Assembly (NCBI GenBank): GCA_964598695.1
Contig: CAZRDB010000042.1
Coordinates: 1 to 30,118, forward strand
Direction: 5' to 3'
Source of the DNA: CAZRDB01 sp964598695
Lineage (GTDB): Bacteria > Armatimonadota > Zipacnadia > UBA1398
Length of the DNA stretch: 30,118 nt
Both the position numbers and the translations under genes were made by a program. A model generated the notes under the pieces. That model did not search any database. It worked only from the letters and a program-made list of their open reading frames with translations, and was not told the origin of the DNA. Positions 16,201 through 23,638 of the stretch are shown here, piece after piece (within the stretch, counting starts at the first letter, position 1; each line of letters begins with the position of its first letter).

Positions 16201-16722
16201 CCCGAGCATCGTGCAGTAGCCGTCGTTGGCCTCGAGGATCCTCCCGCCCGGGCCGACGATGACGATCCCATCCATCGAGGCTCGGGCGAGCGCGGCGTAG
16301 ACCGTCTGGTCCCACGAGACGGTGACCGATGCCGGAAGCGGCTCGAGGGTCGCGAGGAAGCGGTCGGGCTCGCGGTCCGGCAGCCGCGTGAGCCGGACGA
16401 GACAGCGGCCGCCCGCGCGGGCGCTGCCAAAGGAGTACTCCTGCCTCAGCCACCCGCGCGCGCCGGACAGCACCTCGTCGATCTCCCGGGCCAGGTGCGC
16501 GGCGCCCTCCGCCCCCAGGCCGACGAGCGTGGGGAGCGCCTCGCGCACATCGGCCCCCCGGCACAGGTGGGCCTCGCGCCCGGCGGCGCGGGCGAGGGCG
16601 ATCCACGCGGCGTCGACGCTCTCGATGCGTCCGTCCGCGCCCGCCACGGCCAGTGCCGCGGCGCCGTCTCCGTCGCCGGCACGCGGCGAGGCGTTCGCGT
16701 CTGTCGGGTCGAGCAGGGCCAT
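13249..16722 (-). CDS. Multi-PAS hybrid sensor histidine kinase with C-terminal receiver (gap inside)
   Basis: About 1157 aa counting the Ns; no membrane helix, so a soluble sensor. A degenerate PAS-like start (1-140) is followed by about five PAS/PAC units, ending in SDIGTRKRTQ, GTSRDVTERRE, GVNYDVTDRVE, GTTIDITDRKRT and GVGLDVRERLR. The dimerisation domain has LAGGVAHDFNNILAG (His806), then N-box LNLCTNAEHAM, and after the gap FEPFFTTKPIGEGSGMGLA (F and G2 boxes). The receiver has VLVIDDEE and Asp1085 in VTDQTMPRMTG, with the Lys in LAKPYS. The H-box form is typical of phosphorelay kinases. The G1 box (D-x-G-x-G) is absent because of the gap at 13834-13843. ATG chosen with GGGAGG 6 bases upstream. 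No separate response regulator adjoins it. Confidence 0.9.
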   Translation of the reverse strand: MALLDPTDANASPRAGDGDGAAALAVAGADGRIESVDAAWIALARAAGREAHLCRGADVREALPTLVGLGAEGAAHLAREIDEVLSGARGWLRQEYSFGSARAGGRCLVRLTRLPDREPDRFLATLEPLPASVTVSWDQTVYAALARASMDGIVIVGPGGRILEANDGYCTMLGYSRAELLTMHVADLDRADGPEGSAGRLRQTAEQGWGRFESRHTRSDGSLVDVEVTALYLAPQQRFLAIVSDIGTRKRTQEELQAREARYRLLVDHTSDLIWTLDSDGTFTYASPSWRRVTGYAPEEIVGRRFHPLVHPDDLPHCIGFLNAMIGAREALPGPEYRVRHADGSWHWHSAAGAPVLDDEGRFVSMVGTSRDVTERREAEERLRVNRERLALAADAAAIGVFDLDLRTGRLSWDEWMSRIYGVPLEQFSGDLEGWRQRVHPDDLPGAALDLDLAAAGEREFNRRFRVVRPDGATRHVRAFAKVIRGPDGRAERIVGVNYDVTDRVEAEEALRKSRESYHAFIAQSHEAIYCTELTEPIDTSLPVEEQVDLLLDRSYLGECNQAMADLHGVPSPASLVGQRHPELPGGTDTGPRRARMREFIEAGYRTVDREAQELRPTGEARWIRTNAIGIVEDGRLLRVWGTTIDITDRKRTEESLAEERLLMQTLLDNLPGIFYLYSYPELRLVRWNRNHETLLGFDPGEIRDRSIMDWHVPEAKEAVAEAVEVAMARGQNSVEAPLVAKDGSLIPFLMTGVRVEAAGRLYLLGVGLDVRERLRAEEERARLEAQLRQTQRLESLGVLAGGVAHDFNNILAGVGGFVEIALDDLGDDSPTAPHLRSALAGVTRATELVRQILAFSRRAPMDRRPIHLHKLVADVLRFARATLPATVEIREALDPHVPPVQADPTQLHQVVLNLCTNAEHAMRPKGGVLELGLETREIGDEEALASGLPGPGTYAVLRXXXXFEPFFTTKPIGEGSGMGLATSHGIIGRHGGAIMVESTPGVGSTFRVFLPVTRLEAEAPAPVRTAPPTGSGRVLVIDDEEAILSAAETRLRSLGYEPTAVSSSHEALERFRSDPTAFVAIVTDQTMPRMTGLDLAAEVRRINATVPIVMATGFSPLVTPEALGAVGIREVLAKPYSRDQLATALRRATEAPRDPA
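13834..13843. other. Scaffold gap (10 N) in the histidine kinase gene
   Basis: Ten Ns between GTYAVLR and FEPFFTT. In this kinase group about 16 residues including the G1 box separate these motifs, so about 46 bases rather than 10 are probably missing. Confidence 0.95.
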
Positions 16723-16817
16723 GCCTGCCTCCCAACCATGGTGCGCCCGATCCCTCTGGAGGAGTTCGTCGGCCGCGCCGCGAGGCCTGTCTCCGAATCG
16801 CGCACGGCGGCGCCCCG

Positions 16818-18059
16818 CTACCGGATGTACTCCGGCTCCGGCCGCCCCCAGAAGGTCCCGCGGAGCAGCGGGCGGATTCGGCCCCGCTTGACGATCAGGT
16901 CGTAGTTCACGTCCAGGAACTCCGCCACGCGCGCGGCCTGCTCCGGCGTTGCCGCGCCGGCGTAGACGGCGTAGACCGAGCCCCAGACGTAGGGCTGCGG
17001 CCAGTGCCGGCTCGCCCCCACGAACGCGCCGGCCTGCTCGTCCCACAAGCTGTCGAGCGAGGCACGCACGCGCGCGCCCTCGGCCCGCCACTCCGCCGAG
17101 GCCGCGGCGTTGCCATCGGCACCGTACAGGTCGGCGAGCTTCGCGCAGGCGTCCCAGAACAGCACCGAGCTGAACAGGTCGTCGCCCTCGAGCGGGATCA
17201 TGTCCTGAAAGCTCCAGGGGCGGAAGAGCCGTGAGTCCGTGATGGTGACCAGGCCGTTGCCCTCGTTGCGCGGGGTGAAGCGCATCGCGCGCTCGAGCGC
17301 CTCGGCCGTCGCGCGGAAGGGCTCGAGGTCGCCGTACAGCTCCCAGTACTTGTGGCACAGGAGCACCATCATCGGCGACTGGTCGGTCGAGCCATTGGCT
17401 GAGAGGGGGCTCCCCTCGCCGCCGGGGGAGTAGACCCCCTTGCCGTCGGGACGCACGCGGTCGGGCATGCAGCCATCGGCGCGCTGTGCCGCGGCGAGGA
17501 ACAAGTAGCCCTCGCGGATCTCCTCCCGCGTGAAGGCATCGGGCAGGCCCTCGATCATGTAGTACCAGTCGCGCACCCAGAACTGGCCGTATCGGCCGGT
17601 GGCGTCAGGGGTGAACATCCGCACCCCGGTGTCGGAGAGCCGGCTGCCGCCGCGGAGGATCGTGCGCGCGCGAGCCTCCAGCCAGGCCGTGTCCTCGGTG
17701 AGCTGCCGCTCGAGGCCGGGCTCGAGCGTGGTCCCCGTCTCCGCCAGCCGAGCGCGGAGGAGCCGGACCCCTTCGAGCGGCATCGCCGCACTGGCGCAGT
17801 ACTCGGGGACGCCGCGGGCGCCGTCGTTGATCCACTCGTTCACATCGTTCGAGGCGCGGAAGTCGGCGACCGCGTCGCAGAAGGTCCGCGCCGCCTTGGC
17901 GGGGTCACGGAGCGCGAGGGTCTCCATGAACCACGGGAGGGGTGTGGCCCAGTAGCCGCCGTCGTGGTAGCTGCCGTCATCGCGGAGCCGCGCGGCGTCG
18001 GCCGGGTCGATCCGTGGGCCGGCGAGGGCGAGGGCGAGCAGGGGGGCGAGTGTGAGCAT
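16818..18059 (-). CDS. Secreted six-hairpin glycosidase-like protein
   Basis: 413 aa. The short hydrophobic start MLTLAPLLALALAG is a likely signal peptide. The rest is helical with family-like motifs of (alpha/alpha)6-barrel glycosidases: DATGRYGQFWVRDWYYMIEGLPDAFT, the tract GYLFLAAAQRADGCMPDRV, and STDQSPMMVLLCHKYWELYGD, followed by DACAKLADLYG and YVWGSVYAVYAG. The exact GH family is not determined; the Trp-Arg-Asp (WVRDW) and Asp-Gly-Cys-Met-Pro-Asp segments resemble alpha-L-rhamnosidase or glucoamylase-like proteins. ATG with GGAGGTG immediately upstream. It lies 95 bases before the kinase gene on the same strand and could share its transcript. Confidence 0.7.
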   Translation of the reverse strand: MLTLAPLLALALAGPRIDPADAARLRDDGSYHDGGYWATPLPWFMETLALRDPAKAARTFCDAVADFRASNDVNEWINDGARGVPEYCASAAMPLEGVRLLRARLAETGTTLEPGLERQLTEDTAWLEARARTILRGGSRLSDTGVRMFTPDATGRYGQFWVRDWYYMIEGLPDAFTREEIREGYLFLAAAQRADGCMPDRVRPDGKGVYSPGGEGSPLSANGSTDQSPMMVLLCHKYWELYGDLEPFRATAEALERAMRFTPRNEGNGLVTITDSRLFRPWSFQDMIPLEGDDLFSSVLFWDACAKLADLYGADGNAAASAEWRAEGARVRASLDSLWDEQAGAFVGASRHWPQPYVWGSVYAVYAGAATPEQAARVAEFLDVNYDLIVKRGRIRPLLRGTFWGRPEPEYIR

Positions 18060-18268
18060 CGTGCACCTCCGAGACGGTCTCGAGCGAGAGCCAGTTCCTC
18101 CGCCCGGGCCGTGGGCCGAGGGGAGGCCGGCAGGCTCGGTTCCGTGCGCGGCACGCCGATGCGAAGCACCGGCTGCCATGTGGTTGGCGAACCCCGCAGC
18201 ACCCCACCAGCACCGCGAGGGGAGCTGCCCAGCGAGGCCCTCCGTCGCGCATCGACGGAGCGCCCGGC
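18060..18268. other. Intergenic spacer between regulator and six-hairpin gene
   Basis: 209 bases without a gene. It contains one hairpin (18240-18260) and a GC-rich stretch that may carry the promoter of the six-hairpin gene, which I cannot define. Confidence 0.5.
18240..18260 (-). terminator. Hairpin after the receiver-kinase fusion gene
   Basis: ctccgtcg (18240-18247), loop cgcat, cgacggag (18253-18260). It starts 8 bases beyond the stop at 18269 in the direction of transcription, where the polysaccharide gene train ends. No U tract. Confidence 0.5.
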
Positions 18269-19192
18269 CTAGCCCCCCGGCTTGACCGCGGACTGCACCA
18301 GCCGCACGCAGCGGCCACCGTCCTCGAAGCTCAGCTCGTCGACGAGGGCCCGCATGATCAGGATGCCCCGGCCGTGGCTGCGCAGCAGTGCCTCGGGGTC
18401 CTCCGGGTCGGGCAGCGAGGCCACGTCGAAGCCGTCACCCGGATCGGTGATCCGCACCTCGAGCCGGTCGGCCCGGAAGTCACTCTCGATCCGCACGAGT
18501 CGCTCCGACCAGGCCGGGTCCTGCTCGCGCTCGGAGACGACGCGCTCGAACTCGCGCTGGACCTCCTTGAGCGACGAATCCACCTGCAGCGCGCCGTGGA
18601 TCACCGCGTTGTTCAGTGCCTCGTCGAGCGCGATGATCAGCCGTCGGGGACGGACGTCGCCGTCGAAGACGAAGGCCTCCATCTCGACGGCGAGCTGCTG
18701 AGCCACCCAGCGGACGTTGGCCCGGTTGGGCCGGACCCGGCAGCTCCAGGTCTTGTGCGAATCCGCGAACAGCCGCCGCTTGTGCTCCGTCGCCTCCCGC
18801 GCGTCGACCGCACGCCGGATCACCGTCAACAGCTCGGCCGGCCGCGCGGGCTTCGTGAGAAAGCCGATCGCCCCCGCCCGTACGGCCCGCACGCCCTCTG
18901 CCGCACCGGCGTGGCCTGTCAGCACCACGACATCCGGCAACTCCGTGTCCAGGTCGAGGTGGGGGAGTTCCTCCAGCACGCTGAACCCGTCGCGCCGCGG
19001 CATCGAGAGGTCGAGCACGAGGACCGCCGGCTGCGCGTCTCGCACAAGGTCGATGCAGACGTTGCCGTCCTCCGCCTCCGCGACCTCGTAGCCCTCGGCG
19101 CAGAGCAGCTCCGCGAGGCTGGAACGGACCGCCGGCTCATCGTCGGCGATCAGTACCAGCGGGCGGGTCGCACTTCCAGCGGGCGGACTCAC
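18269..19192 (-). CDS. Response regulator fused to RsbW-like ATPase (receiver-anti-sigma kinase)
   Basis: 307 aa. Receiver domain at 10-130: LIADDEP (Asp17, Asp18), phospho-acceptor Asp61 in VLDLSMPRRDG, VVLTGHAG and Lys in FLTKPARP. A linker of about 30 residues follows. Residues 150-300 form a GHKL domain of the anti-sigma type: IIALDEALNNAVIHGAL (N-box), ITDPGDGFD (G1) and SHGRGILIMRALVDEL (G2). Such fusions let phosphorylation control a partner-switching kinase. It could instead act on an unlinked STAS protein. Its GTG start overlaps the stop of the upstream glycosyltransferase gene by 3 bases as GTGA, so it is co-translated with that cluster. No DNA-binding output domain. Confidence 0.85.
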   Translation of the reverse strand: MSPPAGSATRPLVLIADDEPAVRSSLAELLCAEGYEVAEAEDGNVCIDLVRDAQPAVLVLDLSMPRRDGFSVLEELPHLDLDTELPDVVVLTGHAGAAEGVRAVRAGAIGFLTKPARPAELLTVIRRAVDAREATEHKRRLFADSHKTWSCRVRPNRANVRWVAQQLAVEMEAFVFDGDVRPRRLIIALDEALNNAVIHGALQVDSSLKEVQREFERVVSEREQDPAWSERLVRIESDFRADRLEVRITDPGDGFDVASLPDPEDPEALLRSHGRGILIMRALVDELSFEDGGRCVRLVQSAVKPGG

Positions 19193-20415
19193 GGTTCCAG
19201 CTCCTTCGTCTCGCCGTGCGCCCGCGCGGCCGGTCCCCCGGTCTTCGCGCGAGCCTCGGCCTCGGTGAACAGCGCGGCCGTCGCCGCTGCCGAGCCGCGG
19301 GCGTCCCAGCTCCCGCGGACCAGCTCCTCCATCCGCGCCGCCCGCCGCGCCGCTTCCTCACGCTGCCCGAGAGCCGCGCGCAGCGCCTTCGCGAGCGGGC
19401 CGGCCTTGCCCGGTGAGACGAGCCATCCCGTCTTGCCGTCGCTGACCAGCTCGGGAATGCCGCCCAGGTGCGAGGCGACGATCGGCACGCCGAGCGCGCC
19501 CGCTTCGAGCGCGACGTTGGGGAGGCCGTCCATGTCGCCGCCCTCGGTCTTGACCGAGGGGATCGCGAGCACCGAGAAGCCGGCCAGCAGCTCGAGCGCC
19601 GCGTGCCAGGGGCGGGCTCCGAGGAACCGAACGCGCTCAGCGATGCCCAGGTCGGCGGCCTGCTGCTCCAGGCGCGCGCGCTGCGGGCCGTCGCCGACGA
19701 TGTGCAGCTCGGCGTCCAGCTCGCCCAGCAGCGGCTTGGCCGCCTCCAGCAGCACGGGGAAGCCCTTCTTCGGGACCAGCCGGCCCAGGGCGCCGATGAC
19801 GCGCGGCCGTGCCCCGTCCTCGGGCCGCGCGATGGCGTCGATGACCGAGAGGTCGACCCCGTGTCGGATCAGCCGGACCTTCCCGCCCGGGTAGCCGCGC
19901 TTGTCGACGAGGTGGCGGCGCAGGTACTCGGTGCAGGCCACGACGGCGTAGGCGCGGTGGACGGCGGCGTGCTCGAGGGCGGTGGGCCGGTCGGCGGCGA
20001 AGACATCGGCCGCGTGGCAGGCGAACGTGAAGCTGGTCCCGAGCATCTCGGCCAGCGCGTAGCCCACCTCGGTGGGGGCGCCGAGGAAGTGGGCGTGGAC
20101 GTGCTCCGGCGGGTCGTTGACGAGCCGCTCGGCGAAGTGCGCGGCGGCGGCGCCGCGCGCCCGGTCGCGGGCCGAGCCGGAGATGCCGTAGAGGAGGCTC
20201 AGGCCGAGGCAGCCGAGGCGTGAGGGACGGAAGCACGCGTCGCGCGCCATCTCGAGGTCGGCGGGCTCGGCCATCGCGACGGCTCCGCGCTCCAGCGCAC
20301 ACAGCCGCGGAGCCCAGCCGTGTTGTGACACGAGCCGCGCCTCGGTCCGGATGAAGGTCTCCGAGAGGGCCGGGTAGCTGCCTACCACATAGGCCACTCG
20401 TGCGCTACTCGCCAT
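19189..20415 (-). CDS. GT4 glycosyltransferase, WcaL/AmsK-like
   Basis: 408 aa, GT-B fold. Retaining GT4 enzymes add sugars from nucleotide donors during polysaccharide synthesis. The start VAYVVGSYPALSETFIRTE with the S-E-T-F-I motif is typical of WcaL/AmsK-type exopolysaccharide enzymes. Then HVHAHFLG, VRLIRHGVD, RVIGALGRLVPKKGF, LHIVGDGPQR and GLPNVALEAGALGVPIVASHLGGIPELV with the GT4 donor-site Glu. ATG chosen although it overlaps the preceding glycosyltransferase gene by 11 bases; further upstream codons are a shadow. Followed directly by the receiver-kinase fusion. Confidence 0.9.
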   Translation of the reverse strand: MASSARVAYVVGSYPALSETFIRTEARLVSQHGWAPRLCALERGAVAMAEPADLEMARDACFRPSRLGCLGLSLLYGISGSARDRARGAAAAHFAERLVNDPPEHVHAHFLGAPTEVGYALAEMLGTSFTFACHAADVFAADRPTALEHAAVHRAYAVVACTEYLRRHLVDKRGYPGGKVRLIRHGVDLSVIDAIARPEDGARPRVIGALGRLVPKKGFPVLLEAAKPLLGELDAELHIVGDGPQRARLEQQAADLGIAERVRFLGARPWHAALELLAGFSVLAIPSVKTEGGDMDGLPNVALEAGALGVPIVASHLGGIPELVSDGKTGWLVSPGKAGPLAKALRAALGQREEAARRAARMEELVRGSWDARGSAAATAALFTEAEARAKTGGPAARAHGETKELEP

Positions 20416-21535
20416 CGATCGACTCCTCGTACGCCTGCACCACCGCGCGGGCGTGTCGGTCCCAGGAGAAGCGAGCCACGTGAGCAGTCGCTCGTTTCGA
20501 CAACTCGGCGCGGAGTTCCTCGTCGGCCAGGATCCGCGTGATGCCCTGAATGAGCGCCTCGCGATCGCCGCGCCGAACGACCAACGCGGCGTCGCCGACG
20601 GTCTCCGGCAGCGCGCCGCCATCGGAGACCAGGGTCGGGGCCCCGCAGGCCATCGCCTCGAGCGGCGGGAGGCCGAAGCCCTCGTACAGGCTCGGGAAGA
20701 CGAACGCCGTCGCCAGCGAGTACAGGGCCGGCAGCGTCTCGTCCGGCACGTAACCGAGGGGGAGCACCATCTCGCGCGCGCCCGTCTCACGGAGAACGCG
20801 GTCGAAAGCCGCGGCGCCCCAGGCCCGCGCGCCGACCACGACCAGCGGCACCCGCAGGCCCTTCCGCATCCACAGCTCCCGGAGCGCATTGAGCAGCAGC
20901 TCGAGCCCCTTCTTCGGCTCGATGTTGCCGACGAAGAGCAGGAAGCGCTCGGGGAGCCGCCACGCCGCCCGAACGCGCTCGCGCTCCGCGGGGTCCCCCA
21001 CAGGCCGGAACCGTTCGTCGATCGCGAGCGGCGCTTGCACGATCCGCTCCTCGGCGATCGCCAGCCGCTCGCGGAGGCTCTCCGCGACCGCCCGGCTCGG
21101 CACGACGACCCGCCGGCAGCCGGGCAGGCAACGCCGCATCACGTACCGGTAGTGGAGCCGATTGCCGCGGTCGCACAGGGCGGGGTGGAGGAAGACCATC
21201 AGGTCGTACACGCTCGCGACCCGCGGTACTCGGCCACCCATGGGGGTCACGTACGCGGGGCCGTGGAGCACGTCCAGCTCGAGCCGCTCTGCAAGGCGGG
21301 CCAGCTCCCGCTGCTGGAACCAGATCCGCCGCAGCTTGTGCGCGCCGGCGAACGGCTGGGGCCGCCACTCGAAGTTGTCGGGCAGCGCCTCGTCCCGCGG
21401 TGTGTCCTCGCAGCAGAACAGCGTGTAGCGGTTGGCGCGGTCGACGCGCGCGAGCCCGCGCAGCAGACCGCGGACGGCGATCTCCACCCCGCTGAACTGG
21501 CCGTGCAGCACCGTCGCGTCGAGCCCGACTCGCAT
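20405..21535 (-). CDS. GT4 glycosyltransferase (group 1 family)
   Basis: 376 aa. Start MRVGLDATVLHGQFSGVEIAVRGLLRGLA, acceptor-domain YDLMVFLHPALCDRGN, then FVGNIEPKKGLELLLNAL, LPLGYVPDETLPALYSLATAFVFPSLYEGFGLPPLEAMACGAP with the E-x7-E donor motif, and GGALPETVGDAALVV. It resembles mannosyltransferases of O-antigen/exopolysaccharide clusters (WbaZ/MtfB-like). ATG at 21535 has GGGAAGG 7 bases upstream; an ATG at 21553 forms ATGA with the stop of the previous gene and is an equal alternative adding six residues (MREGRS). It overlaps the next glycosyltransferase gene. Confidence 0.9.
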   Translation of the reverse strand: MRVGLDATVLHGQFSGVEIAVRGLLRGLARVDRANRYTLFCCEDTPRDEALPDNFEWRPQPFAGAHKLRRIWFQQRELARLAERLELDVLHGPAYVTPMGGRVPRVASVYDLMVFLHPALCDRGNRLHYRYVMRRCLPGCRRVVVPSRAVAESLRERLAIAEERIVQAPLAIDERFRPVGDPAERERVRAAWRLPERFLLFVGNIEPKKGLELLLNALRELWMRKGLRVPLVVVGARAWGAAAFDRVLRETGAREMVLPLGYVPDETLPALYSLATAFVFPSLYEGFGLPPLEAMACGAPTLVSDGGALPETVGDAALVVRRGDREALIQGITRILADEELRAELSKRATAHVARFSWDRHARAVVQAYEESIDGE

Positions 21536-21549
21536 CGACCGGCCTTCCC

Positions 21550-22728
21550 TCATCGGCGCAGCAGCGCGGCGTACAGCGCCTCGACACGCGCCACGTGGGC
21601 TTCCGCGGAGAACTCCGCGGCGCGGGACCGCGCGGCCCTCCCCAGGGCGGTCCGAAGGTCCGGATCCCCCGCGAGCCGACGCACCGCGTGCTCCAAGGAT
21701 GCCACGTCGCCGGGGGAGACAAGCAGCCCGCAGCGATCCCGCTCCACAATCTCTGCCGGCCCGGCGTCGTCGGCGGCCACGACCGGCAGGCCACTCGCGA
21801 GCGCTTCGACGACGGTCCGCCCGAAGGCCTCTCCCACGGCCGGATGGACGTAGATGTCGGCCGCGCGGTAGACCCGCTCGATGTCGGCGCGATAGGGAAG
21901 CACTGTCACCCTCCCTCCCTCTCCCGAGCACGCGAGGGGGAGGGGGGGAAGCGGAGGAGCGGTGCGCATCCCTGGAGCCGGGTACGTCACCAGGACCCGG
22001 TCGTAGCCCTCGCCGGAGAGGGCGCGGAAGTCCGCGAGCCGCTTCCAGGGGACATCCTGGCCGATGGACAGGCAGACGATCGCGTCCGGGGCGAGGCCCA
22101 GCTCAGCGCGCGTCTCGGCCCTGCCCGTGGCGGGCCGGAACCGCGCGAGGTCGATCCCGTTTGGGATGACACGGTCCTCGCTGCTCGGGTCGAGGCCGTA
22201 GCGGACGGCCACCGCGTTGCTGACGGCGACGCGGGCATCGCTCCGCGCGCGGAGGTACCGGCCCAACCGGCCCAGCCGCCGCATGTCACGGATGTGCCAG
22301 ACGATGCGAGGGCCGCCGGAGCCGCGCCGGATCCCGCTCGCGAAGAGCATCGCCACATCGGTGTTCGCGTGGACGAGGTCCGGCGCGAGGTCGCGGGCAA
22401 ACCGCGCAAGCGCTCGTCGCCCGCGGAACAGGCGCGCGATCGAGGAGAGGCCCCTACGGAGGACCCCCAGCTCCGGGATAGGATGGAGGGTGACCCCGCC
22501 GAGTTCCCTCAGCGCGGTCCCGAGCGCTCCATCGGACTCGGGCAGCGCGGCGTGCAGCTCGTAGGCTCCGGTGGCGACGAGGCCCCGCAGCAGCGTGAGG
22601 AGCGAGTGCTCGGCGCCGCCGACCTGGGAGACGTGGCTCACGAACAGGATGCGGCAAGGGCATGTACCCGTCAGGCGGGCGCTGGTCGATGACTCGACGC
22701 CTACCGCCCGTGGCGCGCGAGGAGCCAT
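21550..22728 (-). CDS. GT4 glycosyltransferase with in-frame palindromic insert
   Basis: 392 aa. N-terminal ILFVSHVSQVGGAEHSLLTLLRGL and LVHANTDVAMLFASGIRR, then VIPNGIDLARFRP, VCLSIGQDVPWKR, and AADIYVHPAVGEAFGRTVVEALASGLPVVAADDAGPAEIV with the donor-site E-x7-E. The acceptor domain has the G-G-A-E-H motif of GT4 enzymes. Residues about 254-273 (MRTAPPLPPLPLACSGEGGR) interrupt the normal VLVTYPAPG ... VTVLPYRADIERVY stretch and are encoded by a palindromic repeat. The ATG is set 28 bases inside the upstream hydrolase gene; the first 25 residues lack family similarity, so the real start is uncertain. Confidence 0.85.
   Translation of the reverse strand: MAPRAPRAVGVESSTSARLTGTCPCRILFVSHVSQVGGAEHSLLTLLRGLVATGAYELHAALPESDGALGTALRELGGVTLHPIPELGVLRRGLSSIARLFRGRRALARFARDLAPDLVHANTDVAMLFASGIRRGSGGPRIVWHIRDMRRLGRLGRYLRARSDARVAVSNAVAVRYGLDPSSEDRVIPNGIDLARFRPATGRAETRAELGLAPDAIVCLSIGQDVPWKRLADFRALSGEGYDRVLVTYPAPGMRTAPPLPPLPLACSGEGGRVTVLPYRADIERVYRAADIYVHPAVGEAFGRTVVEALASGLPVVAADDAGPAEIVERDRCGLLVSPGDVASLEHAVRRLAGDPDLRTALGRAARSRAAEFSAEAHVARVEALYAALLRR
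21913..21944. repeat. Palindromic repeat inserted in a glycosyltransferase gene
   Basis: ccctccctctc (21913-21923) pairs with gagggggaggg (21934-21944), one G-T pair, around the 10-base loop ccgagcacgc. It resembles the inner hairpin at 179-204 in base composition, loop length and the cgc-gagg junction. The surrounding affected segment spans about 21910-21968 and remains in frame. Confidence 0.65.
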
Positions 22729-23540
22729 GTGCGCGTCACCTCGATCACCTCGCGCTTCCACGGGAGCGCGTAGAAGCCGTGGTTGGCGCCTGCGATGGTG
22801 TGTGTCGCGACCTCGGCTCCGGCCTTGCGGAACAGCGTCTCGTAGGCGGGCTGGGCCTCGGCCGCGACGGGGTCGGCCCCACCGTAGACGAGCAGCGCGC
22901 TGCCGACGTGGGCGCGGAAAGCGCCCTGTCGCCCCAGCTCGACGGGCTCCTCGCCGCGCTTCTCGTGAACCCCGGCGCCGCGCAGGACGCGCCGGATGAT
23001 GTCGAACCGCACCTCGCCGCCGAGCAGCTTGCGCCAGGTCTCGGCGCGGAGCAGCTTGCGGGAGTACTCGCGGAGGTAGGCCGAGCGCTTGCGGGCCTTG
23101 CGCTGGGCCGTGGCCTCGGCGGCGAAGACCGGCGCCGACCACAGGCAGACGCCGGCGGCGTCGACTCCCGCGAACAGCGCCCCCACGGCGACCTCGCCGC
23201 CCGAGCAGATCCCGGCGAGGTACGGCGGGCGCGGGTCGAGGCTCGCGCGCGACCACGCGGCGATCGCCCCGGCGTCCTCGATGTGGCAGCGCAGGTCGTG
23301 GTCCGAGACCGCCCCGTCGGAATCGCCTCGGCCCCGGAAGTCGAGCCGGACGCACGGGAAGCCCTCCTCGGCCAGGACGCGCGCGGCCTCGACGAGCAGG
23401 GCGTTGGGGCCGTACCGCGTGCCGCCCCAGCCGGAGAACAGCACGACGGGCGGGCCGACGGCCGCGGCGGGTGGGTGGTGGACGATCCCGCGCAGGGTCA
23501 GGCCCCGAGACGCGATTTCGATGTACTCCTCGTGTGCCAC
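22701..23540 (-). CDS. Alpha/beta hydrolase, possibly exosortase-system-type
   Basis: 279 aa from a GTG. Alpha/beta-hydrolase fold: PVVLFSGWGGTRYGPNALLVEAAR, RLDFRGRGDSDGAV, nucleophile elbow GICSGGEVAVG (Ser113), acid in LLVYGGADPVAAEAQP, and His in TIAGANHGFYALP. The FRGRGDSDG and oxyanion regions resemble the hydrolases found with exosortase-linked exopolysaccharide genes (TIGR03100/03101 type), and here it precedes three glycosyltransferases. No exosortase is in the window, so this assignment is only a resemblance. GTG start with a weak AAGGA further upstream; the frame before it is a shadow of xthA. Confidence 0.75.
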   Translation of the reverse strand: MAHEEYIEIASRGLTLRGIVHHPPAAAVGPPVVLFSGWGGTRYGPNALLVEAARVLAEEGFPCVRLDFRGRGDSDGAVSDHDLRCHIEDAGAIAAWSRASLDPRPPYLAGICSGGEVAVGALFAGVDAAGVCLWSAPVFAAEATAQRKARKRSAYLREYSRKLLRAETWRKLLGGEVRFDIIRRVLRGAGVHEKRGEEPVELGRQGAFRAHVGSALLVYGGADPVAAEAQPAYETLFRKAGAEVATHTIAGANHGFYALPWKREVIEVTRTWLLARHGR

Positions 23541-23638
23541 GACTGCGGTCGGCGTCCTTCCGAGGGGGTGCGGCGGGTCGGCCCCGTGCCGGTCAGACAC
23601 GCGCCCGGAGGGTTGGTGCCGGGCACGCGATCGCCCTG

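Noticed and set aside
14980..16905. Long plus-strand open frame opposite the histidine kinase
   Set aside because: No domain similarity and full overlap with well-defined PAS domains on the other strand.
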